DNA from: Isoperla grammatica
Taxonomy: Eukaryota; Arthropoda; Insecta; Plecoptera; Perlodidae
Assembly: GCA_945910005.1 (NCBI GenBank)
Contig: OX246741.1
Span: 3,493,946 to 3,557,945, forward strand
DNA: 64,000 bases
Direction: 5' to 3'
Positions 13,485-26,434 of the stretch are shown here, one piece after another. The notes below the pieces were generated by a model, which saw only the letters and a program-made list of their open reading frames with translations, was not told the DNA's origin and did not search any database. Position numbers and translations under genes: made by a program. Numbering within the stretch: position 1 is the stretch's first letter; the number at the start of each line of letters is the position of its first letter.

Positions 13485-13680
13485 AACGACGTTGTTTGCA
13501 AGTTGTGAGTAGTTACCCACACAACTTGGGACGAGTTACCGATAGTTACAGAGCAGTATACACACGGTTACCGGCTAACAACGTTGTTACACAAGTTGTG
13601 CGTTGTTATCCACACAACTTGGGACGAGTTACCGATAGTTACAGAGCAATAACACAAGGTTATACCGACTAACAACGCCC
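13485..13680. repeat. 93-bp tandem duplication
   Basis: Two adjacent copies, about 13485-13576 and 13577-13669, share AACRACGTTGTT at the start and the block CACACAACTTGGGACGAGTT, followed by ACCGATAGTTACAGAGCA. A third copy starts at 13670 (AACAACGCCC) and breaks off. Each unit also has an internal inverted repeat (ACAAGTTGTG with CACAACTT). Confidence 0.9.
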
Positions 13681-16600
13681 TACCACACCCTTAGAAGTTT
13701 TACCAACTCAATATTATTGTGTTGAGTATATTGTTGACAAGTTTGAAGACAACTGTGTAGTTCAAGTATTTTACCCATGTAGACCTACAGCGAGCGGTAA
13801 CTGCTTCGACTCTACGCCAGCCCGGTTTTCAGCTTACAAACTAATGGGATTTATAATACCGTATACAAGCTAATACAATACGAATTGACTCAATAATAAT
13901 TTGAAGACGTATTGTCGAAGCAACGTGAACCGTACTTGAACCGCGCATCAGCTGTTGTGGTTGTGTACATACATACAATGTAAATGTGAGATCGTAAAGG
14001 TAGAGTGTGTAAACAAGATTTCCGCACCCTTAAGCCTTGAGTAATCTCTAGTTCATCCCTGCCGCCCCCATTTGCCACCAATAACCCACCCCTTCATACA
14101 CCCACCCACCATGTAAGGTAAGCCGCGCTGAAAGTGAGATCGCATCTTCTCACGGCGTGGGCTGGCGCGGGCCCTGGGGCTTTCAACTACCACCACATAC
14201 ACAGTAGATGCAAATTATTTCATATAGTTGGTAACACTATACATCACGATATCTTCAGATTATACACAATGAAAAAACTCCGGGTTTTATCAACTAACTT
14301 TTACTATGGATTATTTCTGCTTAAAATTATCTCATCTCGTTTACACATGAAATTTACAACACAAACACGATATTATAATATTCTACCACGAAAAATCTAG
14401 TAAATATTCTTCCTTTAACAAGTTGAATTTTTACCAAACGAAACGAGTAGACCTGTAGAAACAAACGACTTAAAAAAGAAAACATTCCAGCATACGTCAT
14501 GTAGTCATGCTTTCTTTGTAAATGTTCCTGTTTGAGCAGCATGATATTAAAAGATACACGTCGCATATATACAGACACTGCGAGGCAATCAGTGTTCAGC
14601 AACTATAGCAAGCCGCGCGTATTGAAACACGAGACAGAGGGTTGAATAGGCAACTAACTACTCAGATGCTTTAACGAAGCAGGGTCCAATGGCCATCGCG
14701 AATAATGAGGAAGCATCATGGCGCAGATGTTTGCCACTTCGCTTGTGTCACAGTCTATGTCAGAGCTGATGTCGGTACTTCAGTTGACAATACCAGCATC
14801 ATCCAATATTTACCAAGGTACAAGAAAGAATCCCGGTCGAAAAAAATGACAGAAAATACGTGGGTGAAAAATTTAAGAAAGAGTTATACATAAAGAAAAG
14901 TTCAGTCTAAAATGACGTATCGTCTACATTGACACACTTAGGCAAGGTCGCAAGAAAATTCGAGGATGGAAATTATACGGAAACATGATAAAATGCACAC
15001 CTATAGGTTGTAAACTACAGACAGTCCAATATATTGGGTGTGACTGTGATAGAATATGCAGAGAAAAGTCATCTCAAAAATATGTTTCATACCCATAACT
15101 CAAATCTAAAAGTTTTGTATAAATAAACTTACAAAGAGTTTAAATGAGTTTCGCAAATAAAATCCTCTTAGAACGAGAAGGAACTCACGTAAAACGTCAC
15201 AACATTTCCTAGGCGAGCACAAGAAATGTATATTTCTTACAGTTTACCAGCAGCATCAACAAGTTACTTACACCGCCAGAGTGCGTGATTTAACAAACGG
15301 ATCAACGTGCATGAACATAACAAAAAGTGTATAAGAAACAAAGAAAGTTTTTAAAGGTCGATTTACCAACCATTTGCAATCCTTGAACTGTTTGCAAAGA
15401 AACTATCATCAAAGAATGTGATAAAATGTAAACAAAATGTAGTGACATGCACGTGAAGGCGTAACATGCTGGGCATCTAAAGTTATTACCTAGTTTTGAA
15501 CACTACATAATCATTTTAACGTTTAATTTCCATATTTGTTAAACCAATGAAAAAGCCATCGTGGTTTGAAACCACTAGGCCAGAACATAAAACTTCTGTA
15601 AACTTCCTTTAGTCTGTTCAGTCTGAATGAGATAAATTGCTCCAATATGTTGAGTAACGGAAAACACTCCAACTCTAAAGGTTTTCACTACCACAAGGGA
15701 AGTGACTAGTTCATCAAGTGGCTATAGGTAAATCCTCGGTTTAGGAAAACCAGTCGTCAATGTGATTACTCACAATAATAAAAAAACCTTAAACTTATCA
15801 GTGAAATATACAACAAATCAACATTATGTAATAGAATTTCACAATGTTAGACGCCAACATGTTTTGATCGCAATATGTGCTACAATGGCACATAATACAA
15901 ACCATTCACATGGTCAGTGCGTACTTGGTAACCATGGGTGTTTTGCCACATAGCATTTCATATATTTAGTACCGTAATAAATGGGTACGTAACATCATAA
16001 TATAATTACTCCAGCAATCTTTCCACGGAAACGATCTTGTTAATAACCGCCCTTTAAAAAATGAGCGCTTCTCACCCCTCTCGCTAACGAACAACGTGAA
16101 TAATTAAGTGGTTACAAAAGACTGTGATTTTAAACACAATTATCCCCGCCTGCACACCACACCATACATCAAAGAAGCCAGCCTGCCTGCAGCCCCAGCC
16201 AGCTCAGTCATTTATCTTTCCAAGTTATTCGCCAGCTTAGGAAGTCGTTACACTAATTCCATCAGTAAATAGTATGTAATTAATTACGCGTTGTGTTTCT
16301 CGGCGATGCTTCTAATTGCATCATCCACCTGCAGAGATAATCACCGAGATAACCAGCCAATCAAAACTCAAGTAGCAGAGTTGATGATAATATTAATAGG
16401 CGAGCCCGGAGTGAATAGAATAAAGGGAGGCTAATTGACGACGGAGATGATATATATAAGAAATGCGCGGAATATGGATATGATAATTGCTGTTGTAATA
16501 AGCTACGTATTGTGGAGCGCTTATTTTTAACATAACGAGGTAATAACGAACGAGGTAACATGGAAGAACCTCAGATGACGTCATTGCTATCACATACAGC

Positions 16601-17239
16601 CCGCGGATAGGTAACTATAACAACTTACTCGGTCTTATTACTGTACGAGAACGAGACGTAAAGTAGACGGGCGACAACCCACCACCGATTTTTGATGTGA
16701 CAGAAGTTAATGAATGTGTTATTGATTGTTAATATACCCGTCCACCCTGGGGGCCGGGGGGGCGCGGCCTGCCACTGTAGCCAGTGAGTACCGCCATTCT
16801 ATTCGTTTTTATTTAGTTTTTTTTTTGTCCTACATATTTATAAAGTAATACGTAAACAAGAAGCGTATTCACTACTGAACAAACCTCAATAATCTTAAGT
16901 TATGACAAATGAATTTAACATGACTATGCCTATAGATAATGTTCATAGCTTATACTTGACAAGACATCTGCTCCCTAACAGTATAATAATGGAGACTGTC
17001 GCCTACAGTTAGGAAGCATCAAATTTTGTAGTTAAGTTTCCCTTCTTCCTTACCAGGAAACGTTTCTGCTTCCGAATATCCGTTTCTATGACTACGACCA
17101 CCCCTACCCACGTTGGCGATACAAAAAAGCGACGTTCAAAACGAGGAAAATGCGTGACGCTCGGTTAAGGCAGCTCGAACAGGGAGAAAATTTCATGTTT
17201 TTTTTCCTCTTAATATCTGTATTTAATGACATTTACCTT
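13681..17239. other. Non-coding DNA, no gene recognised
   Basis: No recognisable exon. A perfect CRE octamer (TGACGTCA) lies at 16576-16583. A short G-rich run (CTGGGGGCCGGGGGGGCG) lies at about 16748-16765. The remainder is AT-rich unique sequence. Confidence 0.4.
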
Positions 17240-17438
17240 CAAAATGCTGAAATTATGCGGGGATGGATATTATCAATATATACATCAGGTAATTCTGAAA
17301 GAAGTATGTACACCTAATACGTTTGGATAAAATAAGACAATTTTAAATGTTTGGGAAATCGTTTAATTTTATCAATTTTTCATCTATTTGAGAATCTGTA
17401 GATCTTAAAGTTATCTAGCCCCGCGTGATCCCAAAATG
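17240..17438. mobile_element. MITE family B, copy 1
   Basis: About 200 bp bounded by imperfect terminal inverted repeats. The left end reads CAAAATGCTGAAATTATGCG then GGGATGGATAT. The right end, read on the minus strand, is CATTTTGGGATCACGCGGGG then CTAGATAAC. A relative with matching ends lies at 22432-22609. There is no coding potential. Confidence 0.6.
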
Positions 17439-17499
17439 TATATATTGAAAGTCATTATATAGCTACGAACAGACAACGTTACATCCTTATACTTTTCCA

Positions 17500-18020
17500 G
17501 CTATTTGTAATGTAATGTAATGTTTCTTTATTTAAGGTTTGAGTTTTCACTCTTTATAACCTAAATTTACATGTTACATTCTGAAATTTACTTGGTTTCT
17601 TAATTATTCTAGTACTAATCTAATGCATATTAACTAACTGTAGTATATCAAGGTGATACATTAAAATACATGGCTAAAATAACACAGGGCTACTATAACC
17701 ACAAATAAAAAGCAATAACAATAAAAATAAAAATAATATTAATAATACGCAGAAGGCATATAAAATAGATTGATAATACTAAGAAGATAAGCTGACTTAA
17801 AACATAAAAGAGAAGAAAAAACAGTGTTTGTGCTGAACGAGAACACTAAAACGCAACGATTGATGTGGTTGGTGGAGGTGCCGGGTTGGCGAGAAGCTGT
17901 CGATATTTATTTATTTATTTTTATTTATTCAGGACACATAATATGTATACATTTACAGGTTCAATTATAATGCTTAGTATTATAATTAGAAAACAGTTTT
18001 CACCGTGTAGTAAATAGTAG
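17500..18020 (-). mobile_element. Probable reversed LINE/SINE 3' tails
   Basis: Two poly-T/ATTT-type tracts suggest retrotransposon 3' ends inserted on the minus strand. One begins at about 17508 (TGTAATGTAATG then TTTCTTTATTTAAGG). The other begins at about 17905 (ATTTATTTATTTATTTTTAT then TCAGGACACATAATATG). No reverse transcriptase is visible, so these would be severely 5'-truncated copies. Confidence 0.35.
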
Positions 18021-18368
18021 ACAAATAGATGCCAGTTGTAAACAAATCGCAATAATACGTGTTACGCTTCGCCTACTGAGACATGACCTTGACCTGTTTG
18101 ACCTACTAGAATGCAGAGCAATGCTGAGTGTTGTGGTCAAGTCAAAATGTTCATTTTTAAGCGGAATGCTTTTTAAGAGGCTTCTTTAAAATCTTGTACT
18201 TATGCTTCTAAGTCAGTACAGCCTATGTTTGGGTTATGAGGAAAGGCGCCAGAACGGATACCTATCATGATCAATGATTGGACAAGGTCAGTCAGATGAT
18301 TTATCCTTCAAGCCCCCACCCCAAACGTTTGCTCGCTCAACGTTCGTGCAGTATAGGAGTGTTGGATG

Positions 18369-18382
18369 CCCCCCCCCCCCCC
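18369..18382. repeat. (C)14 homopolymer
   Basis: Uninterrupted run of 14 cytosines. It is one of several 13-15-base G/C tracts in the window. Confidence 0.95.
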
Positions 18383-19309
18383 ATCCCCACCCCACACACG
18401 AAACCATTTCACTGCTGTGAGGTGAACTTTGTGACATAGATGCGCACGATTAAACGATCATGAGTACCCAGGGATCTCACCAGGAAAAACAGTTTAACAA
18501 TACGCTTGTTACAACCCATGCAAGCTTCGACCCACTGCAAGTATGCTGTATAATCATCAGCTCATTCTGTCGGTAAAGAGGTCAACCATGGCACTCAAGT
18601 ATGTCCTAACTAACTAAAGCCACGTGAAGTAATTAGTCTGTGCTGGACGTTCGTTCAAATAGGAAAGGGGTGGGGGGTAAGTCAGCCACCTCGCGGCGGC
18701 TAATCCATGGATAATGAGGGTTATCACGGCGATCTCGTGCATGACAGACACGGACAGAGATGAATTAGAATGACCATCGAACTACATGATTTCTACTTGC
18801 GCACGTACAAGATATGTGAGGTTCTCAATTCATGTATATATTGCAGCTTTTCGACAGTCTGCATCGATTTCTCGGAAGCTGTTCTAGGTAACCATCCCCC
18901 GTCCCCACCATATCGTAACTGTCTCGCTGTATCGCGTACATCAATAATTCACGCAGACAGAGCTGTATAACTTATAACTTCGTTATTAAAATTACACATA
19001 CGCAGCAAATGAATTAAGAAGACAATCCCGCTGATTCGGGAGGTAGTGGGCTAGAACCTCAGCCTTTGGGCATTCTCTCCCAAGAAGTCAATTGAAGATT
19101 GCCACTCCAAGCGAAGCTGATGTACATCACAACAGCAGCATTACGACGAGAGACATCATTGCTACGGACACTCTCACGCAGCCTCAGCGCACGCAACTGT
19201 TTACTGCACCAGACGGTCTTACAAAGAGTGTAAAGAAAACCTTTTCACATAGTCTATACATACAATTATTACAAAGCGAACCATAAACATCTCTCGTCTC
19301 ACAGTGTTT

Positions 19310-19640
19310 GTTCTAAACCATGACAGTTTTCGCCAGACGACGGCGCTAATGAGTTTCCAGCGGTCGAATGAAAGGTTAGTTGGTACAACCTGCAGAGAAC
19401 GACCGACTCGCGCGCAATGCATTGTGGAGCGGTCGTAGAAACGTCCCCCGCGCCTCGGCACGGCACGGCTCGCACAAACATCCCCGAGGAACATGCTCGC
19501 CGTGACGTCAGGACACAAGGTCGGTCACTGACCCGACCAACCGACGGCTGTGCTTGGAGTACGACGGCCATATTTACCGCCAGTGGGGGGGGGGGGGGGA
19601 TTCCCGTGTCGTGTAACGTGTCACGCTGATTACACCGGCC
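19310..19640. promoter_or_regulatory. CpG-rich block, possible promoter or CpG island
   Basis: This 330-bp stretch is markedly richer in G+C and CpG than its AT-rich neighbours. It contains a perfect CRE octamer at 19503-19510, a GGCCATATTT motif at 19566, and a (G)15 run at 19585-19599. It lacks a convincing exon start. It could be an alternative or nested promoter or simply a GC-rich patch. Confidence 0.35.
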
Positions 19641-20340
19641 TCCCCAATCAACTTTCTCGCATCACGAGTCTCCTCTTTCTGCCTTGTGAACACAGCAAAC
19701 GAACAAGCCGGCAAATCTTATCACATCACAGTCTTATCAACTTGTCAGAGTTGTATTATACACTGTGTAAGCGAGAGAAGAACGAAACACGTAGCATCCG
19801 TTTAGGTTGTTTCGTAATGTCACGTGTATTCACAAATAAGGTTTTACTGTTAACCCACTTAACCAAATCACAAGGATTTGTTTTAATTACGTAACGGTCA
19901 TTCAACCATCAGGAATAACATAATTAAAACGACATAATACATTTAGGTCTATGTCAATTTGTGAGTACTTTTTGGAAAAAGTAAAAATCGATCCCAGAAT
20001 TTGCACCAATGCATTTCGCTTTTTAATAACAAATTCCTACCTGCAATAATAGAAGTTTTCATTATTCATGTCTTATTCCTCGTCTTACAGATTACTCAGT
20101 AGGCCTACTATGTTGCGTTAATTTTGTAAAGATTTATTATTGCCTTTAGTGATTGCTACTGCTTATCGCGACGCGTAACGCACAAAGTCTGCGTGCGTGC
20201 GTGCGGGGACTGAGCAAACACATGTCGAGAGTAATCTCCGTTAACATTACCATACAAACCTGATCGCACTCGGTGTGGCCGGTAATCCGCGGTAGTTGAT
20301 GCGCAATTAGTTGGCGCTCTGCAAACACGGGTAGAGTAGC

Positions 20341-20511
20341 CGCGGTAAATAGGTAGGCTCGGCTTCCAACACACTATTAACCACCCCATGCACTTGCCGC
20401 GGTATATAGGTAGGCTCGGCTTCCAACACACTATTAACCACCCCATGCACTTGCCGCGGTATATAGGTAGGCTCGGCTTCCAACACACTATCACCCAACC
20501 CATGCACTTGC
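20341..20511. repeat. 57-bp tandem repeat, three copies
   Basis: Three consecutive 57-bp units start at 20341, 20398 and 20455 with CGCGGTAWATAGGTAGGCTC. The first two are nearly identical; the third has four or so changes near its end. Because 57 is a multiple of 3, minus-strand frames show a 19-residue repeat, which I regard as incidental. Confidence 0.95.
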
Positions 20512-20700
20512 TTTCAGATCAACCCGTATGTTCACTCCTTCATTTTATGTTTGTATATACATTTTAATACATTATATTATCCTATATTATATTACATTTT
20601 GCTATGCATGTACAATAATATAATATGGTAATACATTCAGCAAATTGTGCTAGACACATATTATCCAACTATTTGGACATAGTTCTGGGTAGATAGTTCA

Positions 20701-21082
20701 ATTAAGAGCGAAGGATACCTCTACGTCAAAAACCGCAGAAAATTTTCAAGTTTTAATTATATCTCAAGATTGGAACACAACATCAAAAATCTGAGACTAC
20801 ATAGCGCTGTAGTTTGGTAAGCCCTACACACTGAATGATAAATGTATTTAACGTTATCATCAGTATGACTGTGATAACTAATTCCTTAGTAATTTAAGTA
20901 AATCGTTATCACAGTCATACTGATGATAACGTTAAATACATTTATCATTCAGTGTGTAGGGATTACCAAACCACAGTGCTATGTAGTCTGAGATTTTTGA
21001 TGTTGTGTTTCAATCTTGAGATATAGTTAAAAAATGAAAATTTTCTGCGGTTTTTTACGTAGAGGTATCCTTCGCTCTTAAT
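20701..21082. mobile_element. 382-bp near-perfect palindromic MITE
   Basis: Two 178-bp arms (20701-20878 and 20905-21082) are reverse complements with only a handful of mismatches, separated by a 26-bp spacer. The outer ends read ATTAAGAGCGAAGGATACCT and its complement. It has no coding potential. Such foldback elements are usually non-autonomous DNA transposons. A long hairpin could form in RNA or single-stranded DNA. Confidence 0.9.
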
Positions 21083-22431
21083 GTCCAATACAAGAAAAAT
21101 ATAATCGTAGTATATGACTTTCTAAGTTTTGTAGACTACTGAATACAAAACACATTTGCAGTCGCTCGATACGCGTCAATGTATTATTAGGTACCTACAC
21201 CGTACACAGAATTTAATAAAGGATACCACTGGTTTTAAACTGAGGTTTAGCACATCATAATAATGGTCCAACAGTGCTTCATGCGTTACTATCTCATCAT
21301 ACTAACCTTCTAAACTTTTACTGAAGTCATTATTCTATAACTTGAGCAAGCAAAACGCCTCAAACAAGATCGGTAGCTAATTAAGATGACACGACCCGGA
21401 ACCTGGGTTTATTCCACAACGTGCGAAATAATCACATTGCAACCGTATCCACATAAATGAAACCAACACGAAGACCGAGAGAAAATCCAACGACCAATAA
21501 ATAAATCCAGTCTGTTTATAAAACACGCGTTTGCATATACTAAAACGAGTGCGCGCCATTGTATGCGTGACCCAACAATGTTATTGCGGCACCTCGCCTC
21601 GCCCACTGGCCATGCATATATATATATATTCACATTCAAAATGCATACATGCAGTTTATAATGTGCCTCGCGGGGTGGGAAACATGACCGTATATACCTT
21701 ATCCACGTAGATATAGACCCATTAAAACTTTAAATAAATACTCATGGCTGACCTAGGGCAACGCACGGGCACGCAAACAGGGGTCTATAAAACGCCGAGC
21801 CATATAAACGCAGTACCAGGCCGTAAAATGAGCTACTAATACACTTCCGGCTACGCAAGGGAAGGAAAATGACATTAGCACCTAGAATAACAATGTTGGA
21901 ACGTTTTTTCAAACAACCTTTTGAAATGACACTGCCCATGTTTACACATTTTCAATGTTGTTATTTCTAAAGATATTGCTAAATAGTTTTGATTTTGTGC
22001 GGTTTTAATGGTTACTGGTTAGTGACACAACAAAAGAAACTCAGTTTTGAGCAACTTAATTTTGGTCTACTTTGTTCAATTTAGGTAAGATTCATGACGT
22101 CTAGAGCAAAACAATATTCGAGAAACAAAGAGAAATATGGACTCGTTTTTACTAGAATATAGGCCTATAGATAAGCACATACTGCAGTGATTACATTAGA
22201 TAATAATAATCCGGTCACTAATTACAACTATCCTTTCGGAATAGTAAAACCACAGGTATAACTCCGTTGAAAGTGGCGTATGAACGCACAGAGGTGGGAC
22301 AGCGAAGTGATCCGCTATATTATTACTGAACATGAAAGTTCCATTCAACATCACTCGTAAGTCGTCACACCTCAATTAGCAGCCCGGGTTTATTCGAGGA
22401 GGGGTAGAACGGAGAGAGACGACATTTAAAA
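21083..22431. other. Non-coding DNA, no gene recognised
   Basis: No exon recognised. A short (TA)n run lies at about 21617-21631. Confidence 0.4.
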
Positions 22432-22609
22432 TAAAAAAATGAAATTATGCGGGGCTAGATATGACCAATATGACCATGGTGTATACAGACATTCTGGAAA
22501 AAAGGATGCACTACTTACATCTAGATCCAAATTCAATAAATGCTGTATCCGTTTTGAAGAATATCTCTCGACCTTGATAATAACCAGCCCCACATAACAT
22601 CAAATTTTG
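22432..22609. mobile_element. MITE family B, copy 2
   Basis: Ends match those of 17240-17438: ATGAAATTATGCGGGGCTAG at the left, and on the minus strand CAAAATTTGATGTTATGTGG then GGCTGGTTAT at the right. The interior is only loosely similar to copy 1. It is non-coding. Confidence 0.6.
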
Positions 22610-24462
22610 TATTCTAAATTTCTGTTATGATACGAGCAAAGTGTTAAAATTTAAACAACGTTCTTAGCTACATTTTAAGAACACTTAAAAAGAAGCAAAA
22701 ATCCACCGTACGTTAGCTCAGCAGTGCTCAGGTTTCCGAAAGGCATTCACAGCAAGCTATAAAACGTACCGGTCGAGTGTCTCGCAAGTTTTCACCGTAC
22801 CTCACCGTACAGTAACGGCCAAGCAGTTCCCTACTTCCATCCATCTTGGTTATTATTTTTATCGCCGTCGTATTTCCCGCAGTAAACACCGCGTAGAGCG
22901 TGTTTACTTGTCTTCGCATCGGCAACTAGCGAGGCGTGGCCCGAGATGCTACACTGAGCGCACAACAAGTGTTGTCATCAGGTACATAAGGTATCTATCT
23001 AGGCATAAAGCGTTATCAACGGGTACCCTGTTCGTTCTCACTACCATACCGTACTGTAGTCAGCAGAGGCAGTAGGGGGGTTTGATCGTTAGTAATAGAA
23101 TAGAGCTTGAGCTCGTTTCATAAGCAGTGCCTACCCTATGTATTATATTTTTAATTTTTTTTTTATTTTAAATGCACCCTCCTTCCTCAATTATCTTGAA
23201 ATTATCAAATAACGGGTACCCGCGGTAACCCGACCTAAGAACGACTGGTACCTGGGAGGTATTTTTAAAATATTCCAAAGCAAAAACGCATTGCGACCCG
23301 GTGCGAGTCTACTGCTGCATACAGTCTAGCTGATAAGAAAAATGAGCACTAACGGTGGTAAAACTCCTTCCCTCGCCTCCATCTCCTCCGGTGGCCGCGC
23401 TCAACACCAGAACATCTCAATACAAAGCTAATGGACGTGCAAGCTCTTTGAAGTCTGTGTTTGTCTGCATTACAGAATTAATTAGCCTCTAATTCCGGTC
23501 AAAGTGGTCCCCCCCCCCCCCTCCCCCCCTGCGTTTGTCACATACTCTACCCAGCTTTGTGTGCAGGGTGAATTGAAACAAAACCACTCCCTGAGTCGAG
23601 CGCGCGCTGGAAATGGAGTAACCACACTCAGATGCTTCCCTGTCGTCTCGTCTTACAACCCAACCCTTAGGTTTCAATAACTATACACTGACTAAAGTAA
23701 AGCACGTTTTTGAGTAACTTACTACTATTTAAAAACCCGGATATATCTTCCCATATCAAGAACACATCAAATAAGTTGAGCGCTACTGTGGGTCCATTAA
23801 TGGACTCCGAATGAGCCATTGTTTTCTAGATGGCTGATAATAACAACAATAATGTGACCAGAAAGAGTTACAGCCCAGGCAGATGGAGAAGTGGCCCCGT
23901 AGCGCTTCAACATCTATAGACTTAAGACTGTGTATACTTGTATGAGGGTAAACAACGCTCAACAGGCTCACGTGAATGTTACACAAGACTCCCAGTCTAA
24001 GGACCAATATTATGAAGAACTATAACAACTATTTATTTGTCGAATGAGATAACTTCAAAGCTTATGATTGGTGGTTCATGATGGAAATAAATTAGACGAC
24101 GAACAAGTCCATACAGTTATTAATACGTAGACAAATAATGTTCGTGATAATATGGTGAGAGCTTGGCTGCCATCGGTCTAACCGAAGTGAAGAACTAACC
24201 TGAACCAAAAAAATCGAACAAAAAATCCAACACACCAGATTGGCTCTCTTCCTATACATTTCCATTCCAGTACGTCATGCTGCAGTGACAAGTGTATGTA
24301 AACCCTGCCATGATTGATTGAGAGTTTGCTCGAGTAAGTCATAAAAATAAAATGTATTTGCTGACTGTCCGTCGACGTGATTTGTACGGCTGGACTGGGT
24401 GTTCCAGGACGCGCCAATCAGATCCATACCTTGTTGCCTTAGTAACCTAGCCTAGATGCATC
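22610..24462. other. Non-coding DNA with a (C)13 tract
   Basis: I see no gene. A run of 13 cytosines at 23509-23521 continues as TCCCCCC. Frames overlapping it encode Gly-rich nonsense. Confidence 0.45.
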
Positions 24463-24650
24463 GTGGCCTGGATGATCGGGTACCACACGAGTCATCACTT
24501 CGGGTTGGTTCGTGCCTCCTGGTTGTGTGAACCTAGACACCACGCGATGTTGTGGCCTGGATGATCGGGTACCACACGAGTCAACTATCAACATCACTTC
24601 GGGTTGGTTCGTGCCTCCTGGTTGTGTGAACCTAGACACTACGCGATGTT
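24463..24650. repeat. Tandem duplication of ~90-100 bp
   Basis: Units 24463-24551 and 24552-24650 both begin GTGGCCTGGATGATCGGGTA and end GACAC(C/T)ACGCGATGTT. The second carries a 10-bp insertion (AACTATCAAC) after GAGTC. Both contain CCTCCTGGTTGTGTGAACCT, and related phrases occur at 39585 and 49420, so the unit may be built from a dispersed repeat end. Confidence 0.9.
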
Positions 24651-25536
24651 GGTTTTTGTTACTCGTGGTGAGGGAGAACAGGATGTATTGGCTTCGCTAA
24701 ACGGCGTCTTACTTTAGGGCAGTACAATTTCAATTCTATAGCTTACAAACAACGTGTTTTTATAATTTGCAACGAGCAAGACCTGGACCATACAGGCTAC
24801 CCTGTTTACTTGTTGATTCTACTTCACACAACCAGGTATTTACAAACTAACCGGAATAGGTGCTTATTTATACAGAGCATATCTTTACTACCCTTGATGT
24901 ATATATTATGTCGGTGAGTTCTAGTGCAGTGCAATGTACAGTATAAACTATAAAGGGAAATACTATAATATCGCCAATATTAAAACAAACGCGAAATTCC
25001 GAGCTTCAGTCATATTCAAGAACGCTATACTGCACGACGTTCAAAAGATTTCCTAAGTACACGTATCACAATCATTTGTAATATAAGAAGGTTGTTATTT
25101 TGGATTAACTTTATTCCACAACAACAACCCTGCTGGTCACAATATATACATACGTGCCAGATAACGAAGTGATATCTCGTAAGAGGTAAATGTTGCGTGG
25201 TTTCGCTACTGACGATCTGTCTAGGTTCGATCAATGGCGATAGGAGGGGGGGTTGACTTACTCCGTACAATCTGCCCAATCACCACCGACGCAAACTTAG
25301 CACGTACGGCGTAGACCGTAGAGCAACTCACCTGCAAAGAGAGAAACATAACTTAGTACACAGAACTCGACACCCAAGTTATGCATGCACACATTATACA
25401 GCGGCATTAATTAGCACTAATTCAGCACCGACCAACTCACACAAGTTCTGATCTTGATGGGGTATCAGCTAAGCGTGTACTTAAGCTAAGTGGTTACTTG
25501 CAAGGAGGGGGCATATCACACAAGTAAAGCGTTAAT

Positions 25537-25639
25537 TACGGTCTTCAATGACAACAATGTAGAAAAATACTAACTAGTTTTCAAATGCTGTGTCAAGGTA
25601 CATTTGTAATTGTTGTCATAGACGATTTAGAAGACCGTA
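25537..25639. mobile_element. Possible small inverted-repeat element
   Basis: The left TTACGGTCTTCAATGACAAC and the right GTTGTCATAGACGATTTAGAAGACCGTAA (minus strand) form an imperfect terminal inverted repeat around 60 bp of unique DNA. No second copy was found. Confidence 0.4.
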
Positions 25640-26434
25640 AGTATCAATTTTGAAAATCATCTGGCGGAAGACACTGAACATATTTATATATTTTTATGGC
25701 TTGAGCTCTTGTGACCCATTGTATGTTTTTTTACGGAAATTAATTCGATTATGTCATTTTATAGACACATTGGCTCAAATAAGTATCGTTTTTGTAATAA
25801 CACATTCATATTGAACACACTACTAAAAATACTTGTGTTAACATTTAAACAAAATAACATAACATCATGGGGGCTTAATGTCTTGAAAATCAACAGCAAT
25901 ACTCGCAGAGGTCGTTCAAATCCGCTCTTGATTGAGGCTTGTGTTGTGGGTGGTCCCAATGTCAGAGTTGATACGGTCGGTCGGTCAACCAGGTCAGACA
26001 TGAATGTACAGAATACTATATAAAGACTTGTTGACGTCTCGCCTATAAATAGCCGTGCACGATATTCCTTCCTCATGACTTGGTGTACACCATACGGCTT
26101 CTTACTCACTATCGGCTTTCCATCAACATCGACATTCGATTCTTATTGGCGTAAATCTTACAACCGCTCGCACGAGCTGCATCGTTGATTTTCCATTTTT
26201 CTTCGCTTTAGTTTTTCATTTTCCTTCTTGTCCACACATAAATGCGCGTGAATACAGCGATTGCTAACCTCGTCTAGGTTGTGTTTTCGTTGCACGGTAG
26301 GCTAACTTAGTTCGGTAGTTTGCAGGAATTTGCTCCCTGGTTCCCGATCATTGTAGTCGATACATGATGTATTCTAGCTGTCTGAACTCAGTGTGGTGTT
26401 CAGAAACAGAGTGAGTTAATAGAGTCTGCCCTAG

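Noticed and set aside
20156..20507. Minus frames with a 19-residue repeat
   Set aside because: Direct translation of three 57-bp DNA repeats; two different frames show the same effect and no other coding sign exists.
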